From Paraburkholderia nodosa (GTDB lineage Bacteria; Pseudomonadota; Gammaproteobacteria; Burkholderiales; Burkholderiaceae): 64,000 nt of DNA. Below the pieces are notes generated by a model. It searched no databases, was not told the origin of the DNA, and saw only the letters and a list, made by a program, of their open reading frames with translations. The translations under genes and the position numbers were made by a program. Positions 45,755-55,479 of this stretch are shown here, piece after piece; position 1 is the stretch's first letter; each line of letters opens with the position of its first letter. Location of the stretch: contig NZ_MCNV01000007.1 in assembly GCF_001718195.1 (NCBI RefSeq), forward strand, positions 248,001-312,000, given 5' to 3'.

Positions 45755-47173
45755 ATGTCCCTCTTTCGCAAGAAGAACGTCGAGCACATGTTGCAGGCAA
45801 GCGCCCAGGGCGCCGGCCTGAAAAAAGCACTCGGCGCACTCGACCTCACCTTTCTCGGCATCGGCGCGATCATCGGCACCGGCATTTTCGTGCTGACCGG
45901 TACCGGCGCCGTGCAGGCCGGCCCGGCGCTCATGATCGCGTTCCTGATCGCGGCCGTGGCCTGCTGCTTCGCCGCGCTCGCCTACGCCGAATTCGCCTCG
46001 ACCATTCCCGTGGCCGGCTCGATCTACACCTATTCGTACGCCACGCTCGGCGAGCTGGCCGCGTGGGTGATCGGCTGGGACCTGATGCTCGAGTACGGGC
46101 TCGCCACTTCCGCGGTCTCGGTGGGCTGGTCGGGCTACCTGCAGTCGCTGCTTTCGGGCTTCGGCCTCACGCTGCCGGCCGCGCTCTCGGCCGCGCCCGG
46201 CGCCGTGCCCGGCGTGCACACGCTCTTCAATCTGCCCGCCTTCCTCGTGATGATGGCGATCACGGGGCTGCTTTCCGTGGGCGTGCGCGAATCCACGCGC
46301 ATCAACAACATCATGGTGGCGATCAAGGTGACCGTGGTGCTGCTCGTGATCGCCGTGGGCGTATTCCACGTGACCCCCGCGAACTGGCATCCGTTCATGC
46401 CCAACGGCTGGCGCGGCGTGTTCGGCGCCGCGGCGGTGATGTTCTTCGCGTTCATCGGCTTCGACTCGGTGTCGTCCGCCGCCGAGGAAGTAAAGAACCC
46501 CAAGCGCGATCTGCCCATCGGTATCATCGCCTCGCTCGCGGTGTGCGCGGTGCTCTACGTCGCCGTGGCGGCGGTCGTGACCGGCATCGTGCCCTCGCCG
46601 CGCTTCGCCCATGTCGGCCACCCGGTCTCGTTCGCGCTGCAGGTGGCGGGCGAAAACTGGGTCGCGGGCTTCATCGATCTGGGCGCCGTGCTCGGCATGC
46701 TCACCGTGATCCTCGTGATGAGCTACGGCCAGACCCGCATCATCTTTGCGATGTCGCGCGACGGTCTCTTGCCCGCGAAGCTCTCGAAGGTGCATCCGCG
46801 CTTCGCCACGCCGTTCTTCACGACCTGGCTCGTCGGCATTTTCTTTGGTCTGATCGGCGCGCTCGTGCCCCTGAACGTGCTCGCCGAACTCATCAACATC
46901 GGCACGCTCGCCGCCTTCTCGATGGTGTCGATCGCCGTGCTCGTGCTGCGCCGTACGCACCCGCACCTGCCGCGCGCGTTCCGCTGCCCAGGTGTGCCCG
47001 TGGTGCCGATTCTCGCGGTCGCTTCGTGCCTGTTCCTCATGATCAATCTCCAGCCGCTCACGTGGGTCGCGTTCCTGGTCTGGACCGCGTTCGGCCTCAT
47101 CGTCTACTTCGGCTACTCGCGTCGCCATTCGCGTCTCGCGCACGCACCGCACGAGCACGTGCATCACGACTGA
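45755..47173 (+). CDS. APC-family amino-acid permease (CAT type)
   Basis: 472 residues with about 12 membrane segments. GALDLTFLGIGAIIGTGIFV is the substrate-binding helix 1 motif with the unwound GIGAIIGTG, and FFAFIGFDSVSSAAEEVKNP is the helix 6 motif of cationic-amino-acid-type permeases. It carries a His-rich C-terminus (HAPHEHVHHD). The exact amino acid is unknown. ATG 45755 starts MSLFRKKNVEHML, as usual for this subgroup. Confidence 0.92.
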   Translation: MSLFRKKNVEHMLQASAQGAGLKKALGALDLTFLGIGAIIGTGIFVLTGTGAVQAGPALMIAFLIAAVACCFAALAYAEFASTIPVAGSIYTYSYATLGELAAWVIGWDLMLEYGLATSAVSVGWSGYLQSLLSGFGLTLPAALSAAPGAVPGVHTLFNLPAFLVMMAITGLLSVGVRESTRINNIMVAIKVTVVLLVIAVGVFHVTPANWHPFMPNGWRGVFGAAAVMFFAFIGFDSVSSAAEEVKNPKRDLPIGIIASLAVCAVLYVAVAAVVTGIVPSPRFAHVGHPVSFALQVAGENWVAGFIDLGAVLGMLTVILVMSYGQTRIIFAMSRDGLLPAKLSKVHPRFATPFFTTWLVGIFFGLIGALVPLNVLAELINIGTLAAFSMVSIAVLVLRRTHPHLPRAFRCPGVPVVPILAVASCLFLMINLQPLTWVAFLVWTAFGLIVYFGYSRRHSRLAHAPHEHVHHD

Positions 47174-47217
47174 TGCGCGTGATCTCGCGGTGACTCATCG
47201 CTGCACTGCAACGCAAA

Positions 47218-47253
47218 GGCCCGCCCAAGTCATCGAGGCGGGCCGTTTTTTTT
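47218..47253 (+). terminator. Rho-independent terminator of the permease gene
   Basis: GGCCCGCC/GGCGGGCC with an 11-nt loop followed by eight T. Confidence 0.9.
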
Positions 47254-47608
47254 GCAGGCCGCAAGCATTCTGGAGGGTAAAACTCCGCGCAGCGAAATTC
47301 GGCAAATTGTGCTTTACTGTCCGGGCGTCACCCCAGGCTTCACTGAACAGCAAGGCACCAGCCGGACCCAGATTCCGCTCCACCCGCAATGGTTCGATCC
47401 GCCCGAAGCGCCCCGCGTGGTTTGCGTGGCGCCGTGCGTTGCGCGCGCAAAGAGGCGCAATGCGTTAGACGGGCGAGTTTTCCCACGGGCGGTTATGGCG
47501 GTCGATTCAGTGTAAAAAAGCGGGCCCAGGCAGGTCTCTATCCCATCATCTGGCATGGGACCGGAGCCACACGCAGCGCCGTGCTCCGGTCGACATTGGA
47601 GACAATCA
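47254..47608. other. Promoter region of the cox-like operon
   Basis: 355 bp, no gene. GGAG shortly before 47609 is the coxS ribosome site. No operator stands out. Confidence 0.45.
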
Positions 47609-48106
47609 ATGGCGATCAGTATTAGCCTCACGGTCAACGGCGCGCCCGTGACCGCCGAGGTCGAACCTCACACGCTCCTCGTCCAGTTCCTGCGCGAACA
47701 GCAGCGTCTCACCGGCACGCACGTCGGCTGCGATACTGCCCAATGCGGGGCCTGCACCGTCCACCTGAACGGCCGCGCGATCAAGTCGTGCAACCAGCTC
47801 GCGGTGCAGTGCGACGGCATGGAGGTGACGACGATCGAAGGCCTCGCGAAAAATGGCGAGCTGCATCCCATGCAGACCGCGTTCCGCGAATGCCACGGCC
47901 TGCAATGCGGTTTCTGCACGCCCGGCATGGTGATGTGCGCGACCGCGCTCGCCGCCGCCAATCCCGACCTCACGGAAAGCGACATACGCGAAGGACTCGA
48001 CGGCAACTTCTGCCGCTGTACGGGCTATCACAACATCGTGAAGGCCGTGGCCGCGGGCGCGCAGGCAATGCGCACCGGCGCCCCCGCTGCCGCCACGACG
48101 GCGTGA
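47609..48106 (+). CDS. coxS: CODH-like hydroxylase, [2Fe-2S] small subunit
   Basis: 165 residues. Two clusters are intact: the plant-type ferredoxin cluster Cys41, Cys46, Cys49, Cys61 ([16 protein letters not shown]) and the helical cluster Cys100, Cys103, Cys135, Cys137 ([15 protein letters not shown]). It passes electrons from the molybdenum centre to FAD. First gene of a seven-gene operon; 14 nt from coxL. Confidence 0.93.
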   Translation: MAISISLTVNGAPVTAEVEPHTLLVQFLREQQRLTGTHVGCDTAQCGACTVHLNGRAIKSCNQLAVQCDGMEVTTIEGLAKNGELHPMQTAFRECHGLQCGFCTPGMVMCATALAAANPDLTESDIREGLDGNFCRCTGYHNIVKAVAAGAQAMRTGAPAAATTA

Positions 48107-48120
48107 CTCGGGAGGCCACC

Positions 48121-50511
48121 ATGAACGCACCCGAACCCAATCGCATGATCGGCGCACCCGTCAAGCGCAAGGAAGACTTCCGCTTCCTCACCGGCGTCGG
48201 CCAGTACACCGACGACGTCGTGCTGCCCGCACAGACCTACGCCGTATTCGTGCGCTCGCCGCACGCCCATGCGCGCATCAAGCGCATCGACGTCAACGCC
48301 GCGAAGGCCTCGCCCGGCGTCGTGGCGGTCTTCACCGGCGCGGACCTCGCCGCGGAAAACGTGGGCGGCCTGCCGTGCGGCTGGCTCATCCACAGCATCG
48401 ACGGCACGCCCATGAACGAGCCGCCGCATCCCGTGATCGCGCACGAGAAAGCGCGCCACGTCGGCGACCAGGTCGCACTCGTGATCGCCGATTCGGTCAA
48501 GGCCGCGAAGGATGCCGCCGAACTGGTCGAGGTCGATTACGAAGAGCTGCCTGCCGCCGTCGACACGGCGCACGCCGCCGACGCCGGCCAGCCTCTCGTG
48601 CACGACGGCGTGCCGAACAACACCTGCTACACGTGGGGCCACGGCGACAAGGCCGCGACCGACGCCGCCTTCGCACAGGCCGCGCACGTGACGACGCTCG
48701 ACATCGTCAACAACCGGCTGATACCGAACGCCATCGAGCCGCGCGCCGTGAACGCGAGCTACTCGCAGCACGACGACAGCTACATCGTGTACGTGGCGAA
48801 CCAGAACCCGCACGTCGAGCGCCTGCTGATGGCCGCGTTCGTGCTCGGGCTGCCGGAAACGAAGCTGCGCATCGTCGCGCCCGACGTGGGCGGCGGCTTC
48901 GGCTCGAAGATCTTTCTGTATGCCGAAGATGTCGCGCTCACGTGGGCCGCGAAGAAAATTCGCCGGCCGGTGAAGTGGACCGCCGAACGATCGGAGTCCT
49001 TCGTTTCCGATGCGCACGGCCGCGACCACGTGACCAAGGCCGAACTCGCCCTCGACAAGGACGGCAAGTTCCTCGCCATGCGCGTGCACACCACGGCGAA
49101 CATGGGCGCGTATCTCTCGACGTTCGCTTCGAGCGTGCCGACCATCCTCTACGCCACGCTGCTCGCGGGCCAGTACACCACGCCCGCGATCTACGCCGAG
49201 GTGAAGGCCGTGTTCACGAACACGGTGCCCGTGGATGCGTACCGCGGCGCAGGGCGTCCGGAAGCGACCTACGTGGTCGAACGTCTCGTGGAGACGGCCG
49301 CGCGCGAGATGAACATCGACCCGGCCGAAATCCGCCGCCGCAACTTCATCACGAGCTTCCCGTATGCCACGCCCGTTGGCCTCACCTACGACACGGGCGA
49401 CTACGAAGCCTGTCTCGGGCGCGCACTGGAGCTCGCCGACGTGAAGGGCTTCGCCGCGCGCCGCGACGCATCGAAGGCGCAGGGAAAACTGCGCGGTCTC
49501 GGCTACTCGTGCTACATCGAGGCATGCGGGCTCGCGCCGTCGAACATCGCGGGTGCGCTCGGCGCGCGTGCGGGCCTCTTCGAAGCCGGCGAGGTCCGCG
49601 TGAACCCGACCGGTTCCGTCACCGTGTTCACGGGCTCGCACAGTCACGGCCAGGGCCACGAGACGACGTTCGCGCAAGTCGTGGCCGATCGCCTCGGCGT
49701 GCCGATCGAACAGGTCGAGATCGTGCACGGCGACACGGGCCGCATTCCGTTCGGCATGGGCACCTATGGCTCGCGCTCGATCTCGGTGGGCGGCTCGGCC
49801 ATCATGAAGGCGCTCGACAAGATCGAGGCGAAGGCGAAGAAGATCGCCGCGCACATGCTCGAAGCGGGCGCGGAGGACATCGAGTTCGCCGACGGCGTGT
49901 TCCGCGTCGCGGGCACCGACCGCACGAAGACCTTCGCGGAAATCTCGCTCGCCGCGTACGTGCCGCACAACTATCCGCTGGAGACGCTGGAACCCGGCCT
50001 CGACGAAAGCGCGTTCTACGATCCGACCAACTTCACCTATCCGTCGGGCGCGTATCTCTGCGAAGTCGAAGTCGATCCCGAGACGGGCGAGACGCGCATC
50101 GAACGCTTCACCGCGGTGGACGATTTCGGCAACGTCATCAACCCGATGATCGTCGAAGGCCAGGTGCATGGCGGTCTCGGCCAGGGCATCGGCCAGGCGA
50201 TGCTCGAGCAGTGCGTGTACGACAACGAGAGTGGCCAGTTGCTCTCCGGCTCGTACATGGACTATGCGATGCCGCACGCGTCGGATGTGCCTTCGTATAC
50301 GGTCGAAACCGCGAAAGGCACGCCGTGCACGCACAATCCGCTCGGCGTGAAGGGCTGCGGCGAAGCCGGCGCGATCGGCTCGCCACCCGCCGTGATCAAC
50401 GCAATACTGGACGCACTCGCGCCGCTAGGCGTGAAGGACCTGCAGATGCCGGCCACGCCGCATCGTGTATGGCAAGCGATCCAGGCCGCGCAGGCCACTT
50501 CACAACCTTGA
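48121..50511 (+). CDS. coxL: CODH-like molybdopterin subunit, form II
   Basis: 796 residues, the molybdenum-cofactor subunit of the xanthine-dehydrogenase family. The active-site loop is AYRGAGR at 373-379; true form I carbon-monoxide dehydrogenases carry a Cys-containing AYxCSFR loop, so this is a form II enzyme whose substrate is probably an aldehyde or N-heterocycle rather than CO. Catalytic Glu748 lies in [16 protein letters not shown] precedes ATG 48121. Frames on the other strand are long here only because of GC-rich codon use. Confidence 0.92.
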   Translation: MNAPEPNRMIGAPVKRKEDFRFLTGVGQYTDDVVLPAQTYAVFVRSPHAHARIKRIDVNAAKASPGVVAVFTGADLAAENVGGLPCGWLIHSIDGTPMNEPPHPVIAHEKARHVGDQVALVIADSVKAAKDAAELVEVDYEELPAAVDTAHAADAGQPLVHDGVPNNTCYTWGHGDKAATDAAFAQAAHVTTLDIVNNRLIPNAIEPRAVNASYSQHDDSYIVYVANQNPHVERLLMAAFVLGLPETKLRIVAPDVGGGFGSKIFLYAEDVALTWAAKKIRRPVKWTAERSESFVSDAHGRDHVTKAELALDKDGKFLAMRVHTTANMGAYLSTFASSVPTILYATLLAGQYTTPAIYAEVKAVFTNTVPVDAYRGAGRPEATYVVERLVETAAREMNIDPAEIRRRNFITSFPYATPVGLTYDTGDYEACLGRALELADVKGFAARRDASKAQGKLRGLGYSCYIEACGLAPSNIAGALGARAGLFEAGEVRVNPTGSVTVFTGSHSHGQGHETTFAQVVADRLGVPIEQVEIVHGDTGRIPFGMGTYGSRSISVGGSAIMKALDKIEAKAKKIAAHMLEAGAEDIEFADGVFRVAGTDRTKTFAEISLAAYVPHNYPLETLEPGLDESAFYDPTNFTYPSGAYLCEVEVDPETGETRIERFTAVDDFGNVINPMIVEGQVHGGLGQGIGQAMLEQCVYDNESGQLLSGSYMDYAMPHASDVPSYTVETAKGTPCTHNPLGVKGCGEAGAIGSPPAVINAILDALAPLGVKDLQMPATPHRVWQAIQAAQATSQP

Positions 50512-50524
50512 GCGGAGGCGCTCC

Positions 50525-51322
50525 ATGTACGCATTCGACTATCAGCGCGCCAGCGACGCGCAAGGCGCCGTGAAAGCCCTCGCGGCCGACGCCGACGCCA
50601 AATTCCTCGGCGGCGGCCAGAGCCTGCTCGCGGCGATGAAGCTGCGGCTCGCCCAGCCCACCACGCTCGTGGACGTTACGCGCATTCCCGAGCTGAAAGC
50701 CGTGCAGGTGGACGGCAAGGTGGTGAAAGTGGGCGCGGCCGTGTGCCATGCCGACGTCGCCGAGAACGCGCAGATCCGCAACACGCTGCCGGCACTGGCG
50801 GACCTCGCGGGCATGATCGGCGACCGCCAGGTGCGCGCGCTCGGCACGCTCGGCGGCTCGCTCGCGAACGACGATCCGGCCGCCGACTATCCCGCGGCGG
50901 TGCTCGCGCTGAACGCGACGGTGGTGACGGACCGGCGGCGCATCGCAGCGGACGACTTCTTCCTCGGCATGTACGAAACGGCGCTGGAACCCGACGAGCT
51001 GATCGTGTCCGTCGAATTCCAGGTGCCCGAACGCGCGGCCTACGAGAAGTTTCGCAATCCGGCCTCGCACTTCGCGCTCGCGGGCGTGTTCGTCGCAAAG
51101 TACGCCGGGGAGGTGCGTGTGGCGGTCACGGGCGCCGGGCCTTCGGTATTTCGCGCGGGTGCGCTGGAAAGCGCACTGAAGACGAACTTCGCGCCCGAAG
51201 CCGCACGCGCGGTGAAGATGCCCGCCGACGACCTCAACACCGACCTGCACGCGAGCGCGGCCTATCGCGCGCACCTCATCCCGGTGCTCGCGGCGCGCGC
51301 GGTGGCGAAGGCCAACGGCTAG
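50525..51322 (+). CDS. coxM: CODH-like FAD-binding subunit
   Basis: 265 residues. The FAD-binding domain shows FLGGGQSLLAAMKLRL (pyrophosphate loop) and RALGTLGGSLANDDPAADYP. It transfers electrons from the iron-sulfur subunit to quinone or another acceptor. It follows coxL by 13 nt with GGAGG at the start. The order S-L-M differs from the M-S-L order of the classical CO-dehydrogenase operon. Confidence 0.93.
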   Translation: MYAFDYQRASDAQGAVKALAADADAKFLGGGQSLLAAMKLRLAQPTTLVDVTRIPELKAVQVDGKVVKVGAAVCHADVAENAQIRNTLPALADLAGMIGDRQVRALGTLGGSLANDDPAADYPAAVLALNATVVTDRRRIAADDFFLGMYETALEPDELIVSVEFQVPERAAYEKFRNPASHFALAGVFVAKYAGEVRVAVTGAGPSVFRAGALESALKTNFAPEAARAVKMPADDLNTDLHASAAYRAHLIPVLAARAVAKANG

Positions 51323-51399
51323 GCTGGTCCCGAGGGCGAGCGCTTCCAGGTGAACATGGGAGCGCTCGCCGCCTTTGATTCGCGTTGCCAGAATCCCGC

Positions 51400-52287
51400 A
51401 TGCAATCCGCCTCGATCGACGACACCCTCGCACAACTCGAAGCGCGCGGCTATTTCGCGAGCCGCGAACTCGCCACGGCGCTCTTTCTTGCGCTGCGCAT
51501 GGAACGCCCGCTGTTTCTCGAAGGCGAGCCGGGCGTGGGCAAGACCGAACTCGCGAAGGCCGCGGCGGCGATGCTCGGCACGACGGTCTTGCGCCTGCAA
51601 TGCTACGAAGGACTCGATACAGCCAGCGCGCTGTACGAGTGGGACTATCCGCGCCAGATCATGGCGCTGCGACTGGCCGAAGCCGCCGGCGAAAGGCCCC
51701 GCAACGACACGCTCTATCGCGACGAATTTCTGCTCAAGCGCCCGCTGCTCCAGGCGCTGCAACCCGACCCGCAAAACCCGGGCGCGCGCCGCGTGCTGCT
51801 GATCGACGAAATCGACCGCGCCGACGAGCCGTTCGAAGCCTTCCTGCTCGAGCTCCTTTCGGACTTCCAGGTATCGATTCCCGAATACGGCACCGTGCGC
51901 GCGAGCACGCCGCCGCTCGTCGTGATCACGTCGAACCGCACGCGCGAAGTGCACGATGCGCTCAAGCGGCGCTGCCTTTATCAATGGCTCGGCTACCCGG
52001 ACCGTGCACGCGAACTCGCGATCGTGGCCGCGCGCGCGCCTGAAACCGCCGCGGATTTGCAGCAACGCGCCGTGGCGTTCGTGCACCAGTTGCGCACGAT
52101 GGATCTCTTCAAGGCGCCCGGCATTGCGGAAACGATCGACTGGTGCCGCGCGCTTAGCGCGCTCGCCGTGACGGAACTCGATCCGCAGTCGGTGCAGGAC
52201 ACGCTGGGCGTGCTGCTGAAGTACCAGGACGACCTCGCGCAGCTCGACGCGCAACGCATCGCGCAAACGCTCGCGCTCGCGGAGTGA
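51400..52287 (+). CDS. coxD: MoxR-type AAA+ ATPase, CoxD-like
   Basis: 295 residues. Walker A GEPGVGKT at 42-49, Walker B VLLIDEIDRAD, and sensor 1 VVITSNRTRE are intact. In CO dehydrogenase maturation CoxD helps insert the sulfur and copper of the active site; in form II systems it probably matures the Mo-sulfur centre. It lies 77 nt after coxM and directly before the VWA gene, its usual partner. Confidence 0.9.
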   Translation: MQSASIDDTLAQLEARGYFASRELATALFLALRMERPLFLEGEPGVGKTELAKAAAAMLGTTVLRLQCYEGLDTASALYEWDYPRQIMALRLAEAAGERPRNDTLYRDEFLLKRPLLQALQPDPQNPGARRVLLIDEIDRADEPFEAFLLELLSDFQVSIPEYGTVRASTPPLVVITSNRTREVHDALKRRCLYQWLGYPDRARELAIVAARAPETAADLQQRAVAFVHQLRTMDLFKAPGIAETIDWCRALSALAVTELDPQSVQDTLGVLLKYQDDLAQLDAQRIAQTLALAE

Positions 52288-52292
52288 GGACG

Positions 52293-53603
52293 ATGCCCCG
52301 CGCCACATCGCCCGCCGCCATGCCCACGCTCGCGCCCGTGTTCGCGCGCAACGTCGTGCATTTCGTGCGCATGCTGCGCGGCGCGGGCCTGCCGATGTCG
52401 CCTTCGCGCGCCGTCGACGCGATCGACGCGCTGCGCCACATCGACCTCGGCCGCCGCGACGACGTGCATGCGGCGCTCGCCGCGCTCCTCACGAGCGCGC
52501 CCGACGAGCGCGAGATCTTCGACGCGGCGTTCGCGCTGTTCTGGCGCGATCCGGATTTCGAAGGCAAGCTGCGCGCGCTGCTGCTGCCGAAGGTGCAAGG
52601 CGGCGTGCCGCCGCCGCGCCGCAACAACCGCCTCGCCGACGCGCTCGCGGCGCGCCCTGCCCATCGCCCGGGCGCGAAGCCACCGCCCTCGCACGAAGAA
52701 CACGAGTTGCGCGCACACGCCACGTTCAGCGCCGAAGAGCGCTTGCGCCAGCGCGACTTCGATACGCTCACCGCCGACGAATGGCGCACGCTGCGCCACC
52801 TGATCCGCGCACGCCGCCTGCCGCTCGCCACCGTTCGCACGCGGCGCCTGAAGGCATCGTCGCGCGGCACCCACGCCGACCTGCGCGCGAGCGCGCGCCA
52901 TGCGGTACGCGCGGGCGGCGACTGGACCGTGTGGAAATATCGCGCGCCGGTGGAACGCAAGCTGCCGCTCGTGCTGCTGCTCGACATTTCCGGCTCGATG
53001 AGCAGCTACTCGCGCGCGGTGCTCTACTTCTGCCATGCGTTGCTGCAATCGCGCGAACGCCTGCAAGTGTTCCTGTTCGGCACGCGCCTGACCCACGCCA
53101 CGCGCGCGCTGCGCGAACGCGACCCCGACGTCGCGCTCGCCCAGCTCGCCGCCCAGGTCGCGGACTGGTCCGGCGGCACGCGCATCGGCGCCACGCTTGC
53201 GGAATTCAACCGCCGCTGGGCGCGCCGCATGCTCGGAGGGCGCGCGACAGTGCTGATCGTCACCGACGGGCTCGATCACGATGAATGCGGTCTGCTCAGC
53301 GAAGAGATGGCGCGCCTGCACCGCTTCGCGCATCGCGTGATCTGGCTCAATCCGCTCTTGCGTTACCGCGATTTCGCGCCCAAGGCGCGCGGCGTGCAGG
53401 CGATGCTGCCCCACGTCGACGCGCATTACCCCGTCCACAATCTCGACAGCCTCGAAGCGTTTGCGCGCAGCTTGTGCGAAGCCGCGCCGATCGGGCCCGC
53501 GCCTCGTGCAGCAACGCATCTGGCGACTCATCTGCCAAAACCGGCACGCGCATTGCATACTCTTGCGGCGCGCCCGGCACAAGGAGACACACGATGGAGC
53601 TGA
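52293..53603 (+). CDS. coxE: VWA-domain protein, CoxE-like
   Basis: 436 residues. The MIDAS metal-site motif Asp-x-Ser-x-Ser occurs as LLLDISGSMSS (Asp231), followed by LIVTDGLDHDE. The N-terminal half is Arg-rich. MoxR ATPases and VWA proteins work in pairs as metal-centre chaperones. The gene starts within a few bases of the coxD stop (GTG 52284 overlaps it; ATG 52293 preferred) and overlaps coxG by 10 nt. Confidence 0.88.
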   Translation: MPRATSPAAMPTLAPVFARNVVHFVRMLRGAGLPMSPSRAVDAIDALRHIDLGRRDDVHAALAALLTSAPDEREIFDAAFALFWRDPDFEGKLRALLLPKVQGGVPPPRRNNRLADALAARPAHRPGAKPPPSHEEHELRAHATFSAEERLRQRDFDTLTADEWRTLRHLIRARRLPLATVRTRRLKASSRGTHADLRASARHAVRAGGDWTVWKYRAPVERKLPLVLLLDISGSMSSYSRAVLYFCHALLQSRERLQVFLFGTRLTHATRALRERDPDVALAQLAAQVADWSGGTRIGATLAEFNRRWARRMLGGRATVLIVTDGLDHDECGLLSEEMARLHRFAHRVIWLNPLLRYRDFAPKARGVQAMLPHVDAHYPVHNLDSLEAFARSLCEAAPIGPAPRAATHLATHLPKPARALHTLAARPAQGDTRWS

Positions 53604-54166
53604 CCGAAAGCCACACGCTGCCGGTGCCGCAACAGCGCGCCTGGGAAGCGCTCAACGACACGGCGATCCTCAAGGCGTGCATACCGGGCTGCGAAAGCAT
53701 CGAAGCCGACGGTGAGAACGCCTACGCCGTCGCGCTAACCGCCGCGGTGGGCCCGGTGAAGGCGCGCTTCAAAGGCCGCATGCAGCTCGCCGATATCGAC
53801 GCGCCGAACAGCTACACGATCGTCTTCGAGGGCCAGGGCGGCGCCGCAGGCTTCGGCAAGGGCGACGCGCACGTGAAGCTCGAATCCGCCGGCGACGAAT
53901 CGACCACGCTCACCTACACCGCGAACGCCCAGGTGGGCGGCAAGCTCGCGCAGATCGGCTCGCGGCTCGTGGATGGCGCGGCGCGCAAGATCGCCGGCGA
54001 GTTTTTCAAGCGTTTCGGGGAACAGCTGGGCGGCGGCCCGCAGGAAAATACCGACGAGACGGCGGAACCCGCCGCGGGCGACGCAGAAGGCCAGCCGCAA
54101 GGCGAAGGCGCAGAGGAAACACCGAAGAGGAAACGATCATGGACAGCGTGGATCTCGAAGTCCTGA
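53594..54166 (+). CDS. coxG: CoxG-family SRPBCC protein
   Basis: 190 residues. The SRPBCC domain starts MELTESHTLPVPQQRAWEAL, has CIPGCESIEADGENAY, and ends near GEFFKRF. A charged tail (Glu-rich, then KRKRSWTAW) may bind membrane or partner. CoxG of Oligotropha anchors the CO dehydrogenase at the membrane. AAGGAG precedes the start inside the coxE end, and the 3' end overlaps the XdhC gene by 28 nt. Confidence 0.9.
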   Translation: MELTESHTLPVPQQRAWEALNDTAILKACIPGCESIEADGENAYAVALTAAVGPVKARFKGRMQLADIDAPNSYTIVFEGQGGAAGFGKGDAHVKLESAGDESTTLTYTANAQVGGKLAQIGSRLVDGAARKIAGEFFKRFGEQLGGGPQENTDETAEPAAGDAEGQPQGEGAEETPKRKRSWTAWISKS

Positions 54167-55161
54167 AATCCAGCGTGCGCTGGCTCGACGCAGGGCACCG
54201 CGCGCTGCTGGTCACAGTGGTGAAAACGTGGGGCTCGTCGCCGCGTCCCGAGGGCGCGATGCTCGTGGTGCGCGGCGACGGCCTCGTGGTCGGCTCCGTG
54301 TCGGGCGGCTGCATCGAGGACGATCTGATCGACCGCGTGCGCCGCGAAGGCGTGACGATCGGGAAGCCCGAAGCCGTCAAATACGGCATCACGGCGGAAG
54401 AGGCGCATCGTTTCGGACTGCCGTGCGGCGGCACGATCCAGCTCGTGCTCGAACCGCTCTCCGAAGCCTCGGGCATTCGCGAACTGCTCGAAACCGTCGA
54501 GCGCGGCGAACTCGTTGCGCGCACACTCGACATGGCGACCGGCCGCGCCACGCTCGGCCCCGCGAAAGCGACCGATGGCGTGGACTTCGACGACGTGCGC
54601 CTGCTCACGATCCACGGGCCGCGCTACCGCATGCTGGTGATCGGCGCGGGGCAACTCTCGCGCTATCTCTGCCAGATCGCGGTGGGGCTCGATTACCAGG
54701 TGACGGTGTGCGACCCGCGCGAGGAATACACCGACACCTGGGACGTGCCCGGCACGGCGCTCGTGCGCACCATGCCCGACGACACGGTGCTCGACATGAA
54801 GCTCGACGAACGCTGCGCCGTGATCGCGCTCACGCACGACCCCAAACTCGACGACCTCGCACTGATGGAGGCGCTCAAGACGCCCGCGTTCTACGTCGGC
54901 GCGCTGGGCTCACGGCGCAACAACGCGGCGCGACGCGAGCGGCTCAAGGAGTTCGACCTGAGCGAGGCGGAACTCGCGCGGCTGCATGGGCCGGTGGGCA
55001 TTTACATCGGCAGCCGCACGCCGCCGGAAATCGCGGTGTCGATCCTCGCGGAGGTCACGGCGGCGAAGAATGGCGTCTCGCTGCCGACCATTCTCCAGGT
55101 GGAAGGCGCAAAGGCCGCGCGCGAACACGCGGCAGGCGCGGGATCGACGTGCGACGTGTGA
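54139..55161 (+). CDS. XdhC/CoxI-family maturation protein
   Basis: 340 residues. The N-terminal XdhC domain has VVKTWGSSPRPEGAMLVV, GSVSGGCIEDDLI and LPCGGTIQL with conserved Cys; a Rossmann domain follows (MLVIGAGQLSRYLCQIA), and GALGSRRNNAARRERLKE ends it. XdhC proteins hold the molybdenum cofactor and deliver it, sulfurated, to the enzyme. Last gene of the operon, overlapping coxG by 28 nt, the deepest overlap in the operon. Confidence 0.92.
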   Translation: MDSVDLEVLKSSVRWLDAGHRALLVTVVKTWGSSPRPEGAMLVVRGDGLVVGSVSGGCIEDDLIDRVRREGVTIGKPEAVKYGITAEEAHRFGLPCGGTIQLVLEPLSEASGIRELLETVERGELVARTLDMATGRATLGPAKATDGVDFDDVRLLTIHGPRYRMLVIGAGQLSRYLCQIAVGLDYQVTVCDPREEYTDTWDVPGTALVRTMPDDTVLDMKLDERCAVIALTHDPKLDDLALMEALKTPAFYVGALGSRRNNAARRERLKEFDLSEAELARLHGPVGIYIGSRTPPEIAVSILAEVTAAKNGVSLPTILQVEGAKAAREHAAGAGSTCDV

Positions 55162-55242
55162 GGCCGCTGCGCGGCCGCCTTCACGCGTGAGGTGAGCGCC
55201 CGTCGTCGTCTGTCTCGCGCTCGTGTCACTACTATGCCCCCC

Positions 55243-55280
55243 AAAAAACTGCGGGCCGCGACTTTCGTCGGCGGCCCGCA
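55243..55280 (-). terminator. Terminator of the OFA transporter operon
   Basis: TGCGGGCCGC/GCGGCCCGCA stem; on the minus strand it is followed by GTTTTTTGG, so it ends the transporter transcript. Confidence 0.85.
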
Positions 55281-55337
55281 ATAGGGTGTTTCTGGCGGGC
55301 GGCTTGCGCCGCCTCGCTTCACCTGAGCGTCACGGCA

Positions 55338-55466
55338 TCAGCCGAACAGCTTCATCGCCTGCGTGAGCGTGTTGGTCACGCCCCACACGAGCGGCACCAG
55401 CACGTAGAGCCAGAAGATCGCCATCAGCGTCTTGTTCGACGATTTCGGGGCAGCTTGGGTAGACAT
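55338..55466 (-). CDS. MFS transporter small subunit (42 residues)
   Basis: A 42-residue protein, MSTQAAPKSSNKTLMAIFWL followed by YVLVPLVWGVTNTLTQAM and a short end. One hydrophobic segment (about 14-31) makes it a single-pass membrane protein. The start has an ideal ribosome site, AAGGAGG, 8 nt before ATG. It follows the OFA transporter gene by 13 nt. Such tiny partners of OFA-type transporters are known as MFS transporter small subunits; I assign it by sequence look and position. Confidence 0.85.
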   Translation of the reverse strand: MSTQAAPKSSNKTLMAIFWLYVLVPLVWGVTNTLTQAMKLFG

Positions 55467-55479
55467 TGCGCGTTCCTCC

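Noticed and set aside
48028..50334. Very long antisense open frame over coxL
   Set aside because: It exists because GC-rich codon use leaves few stops on the other strand; its product is Arg/His-rich with no family signature, while coxL has full motifs. The same reasoning removed similar frames over the CDF, amidase and permease genes.
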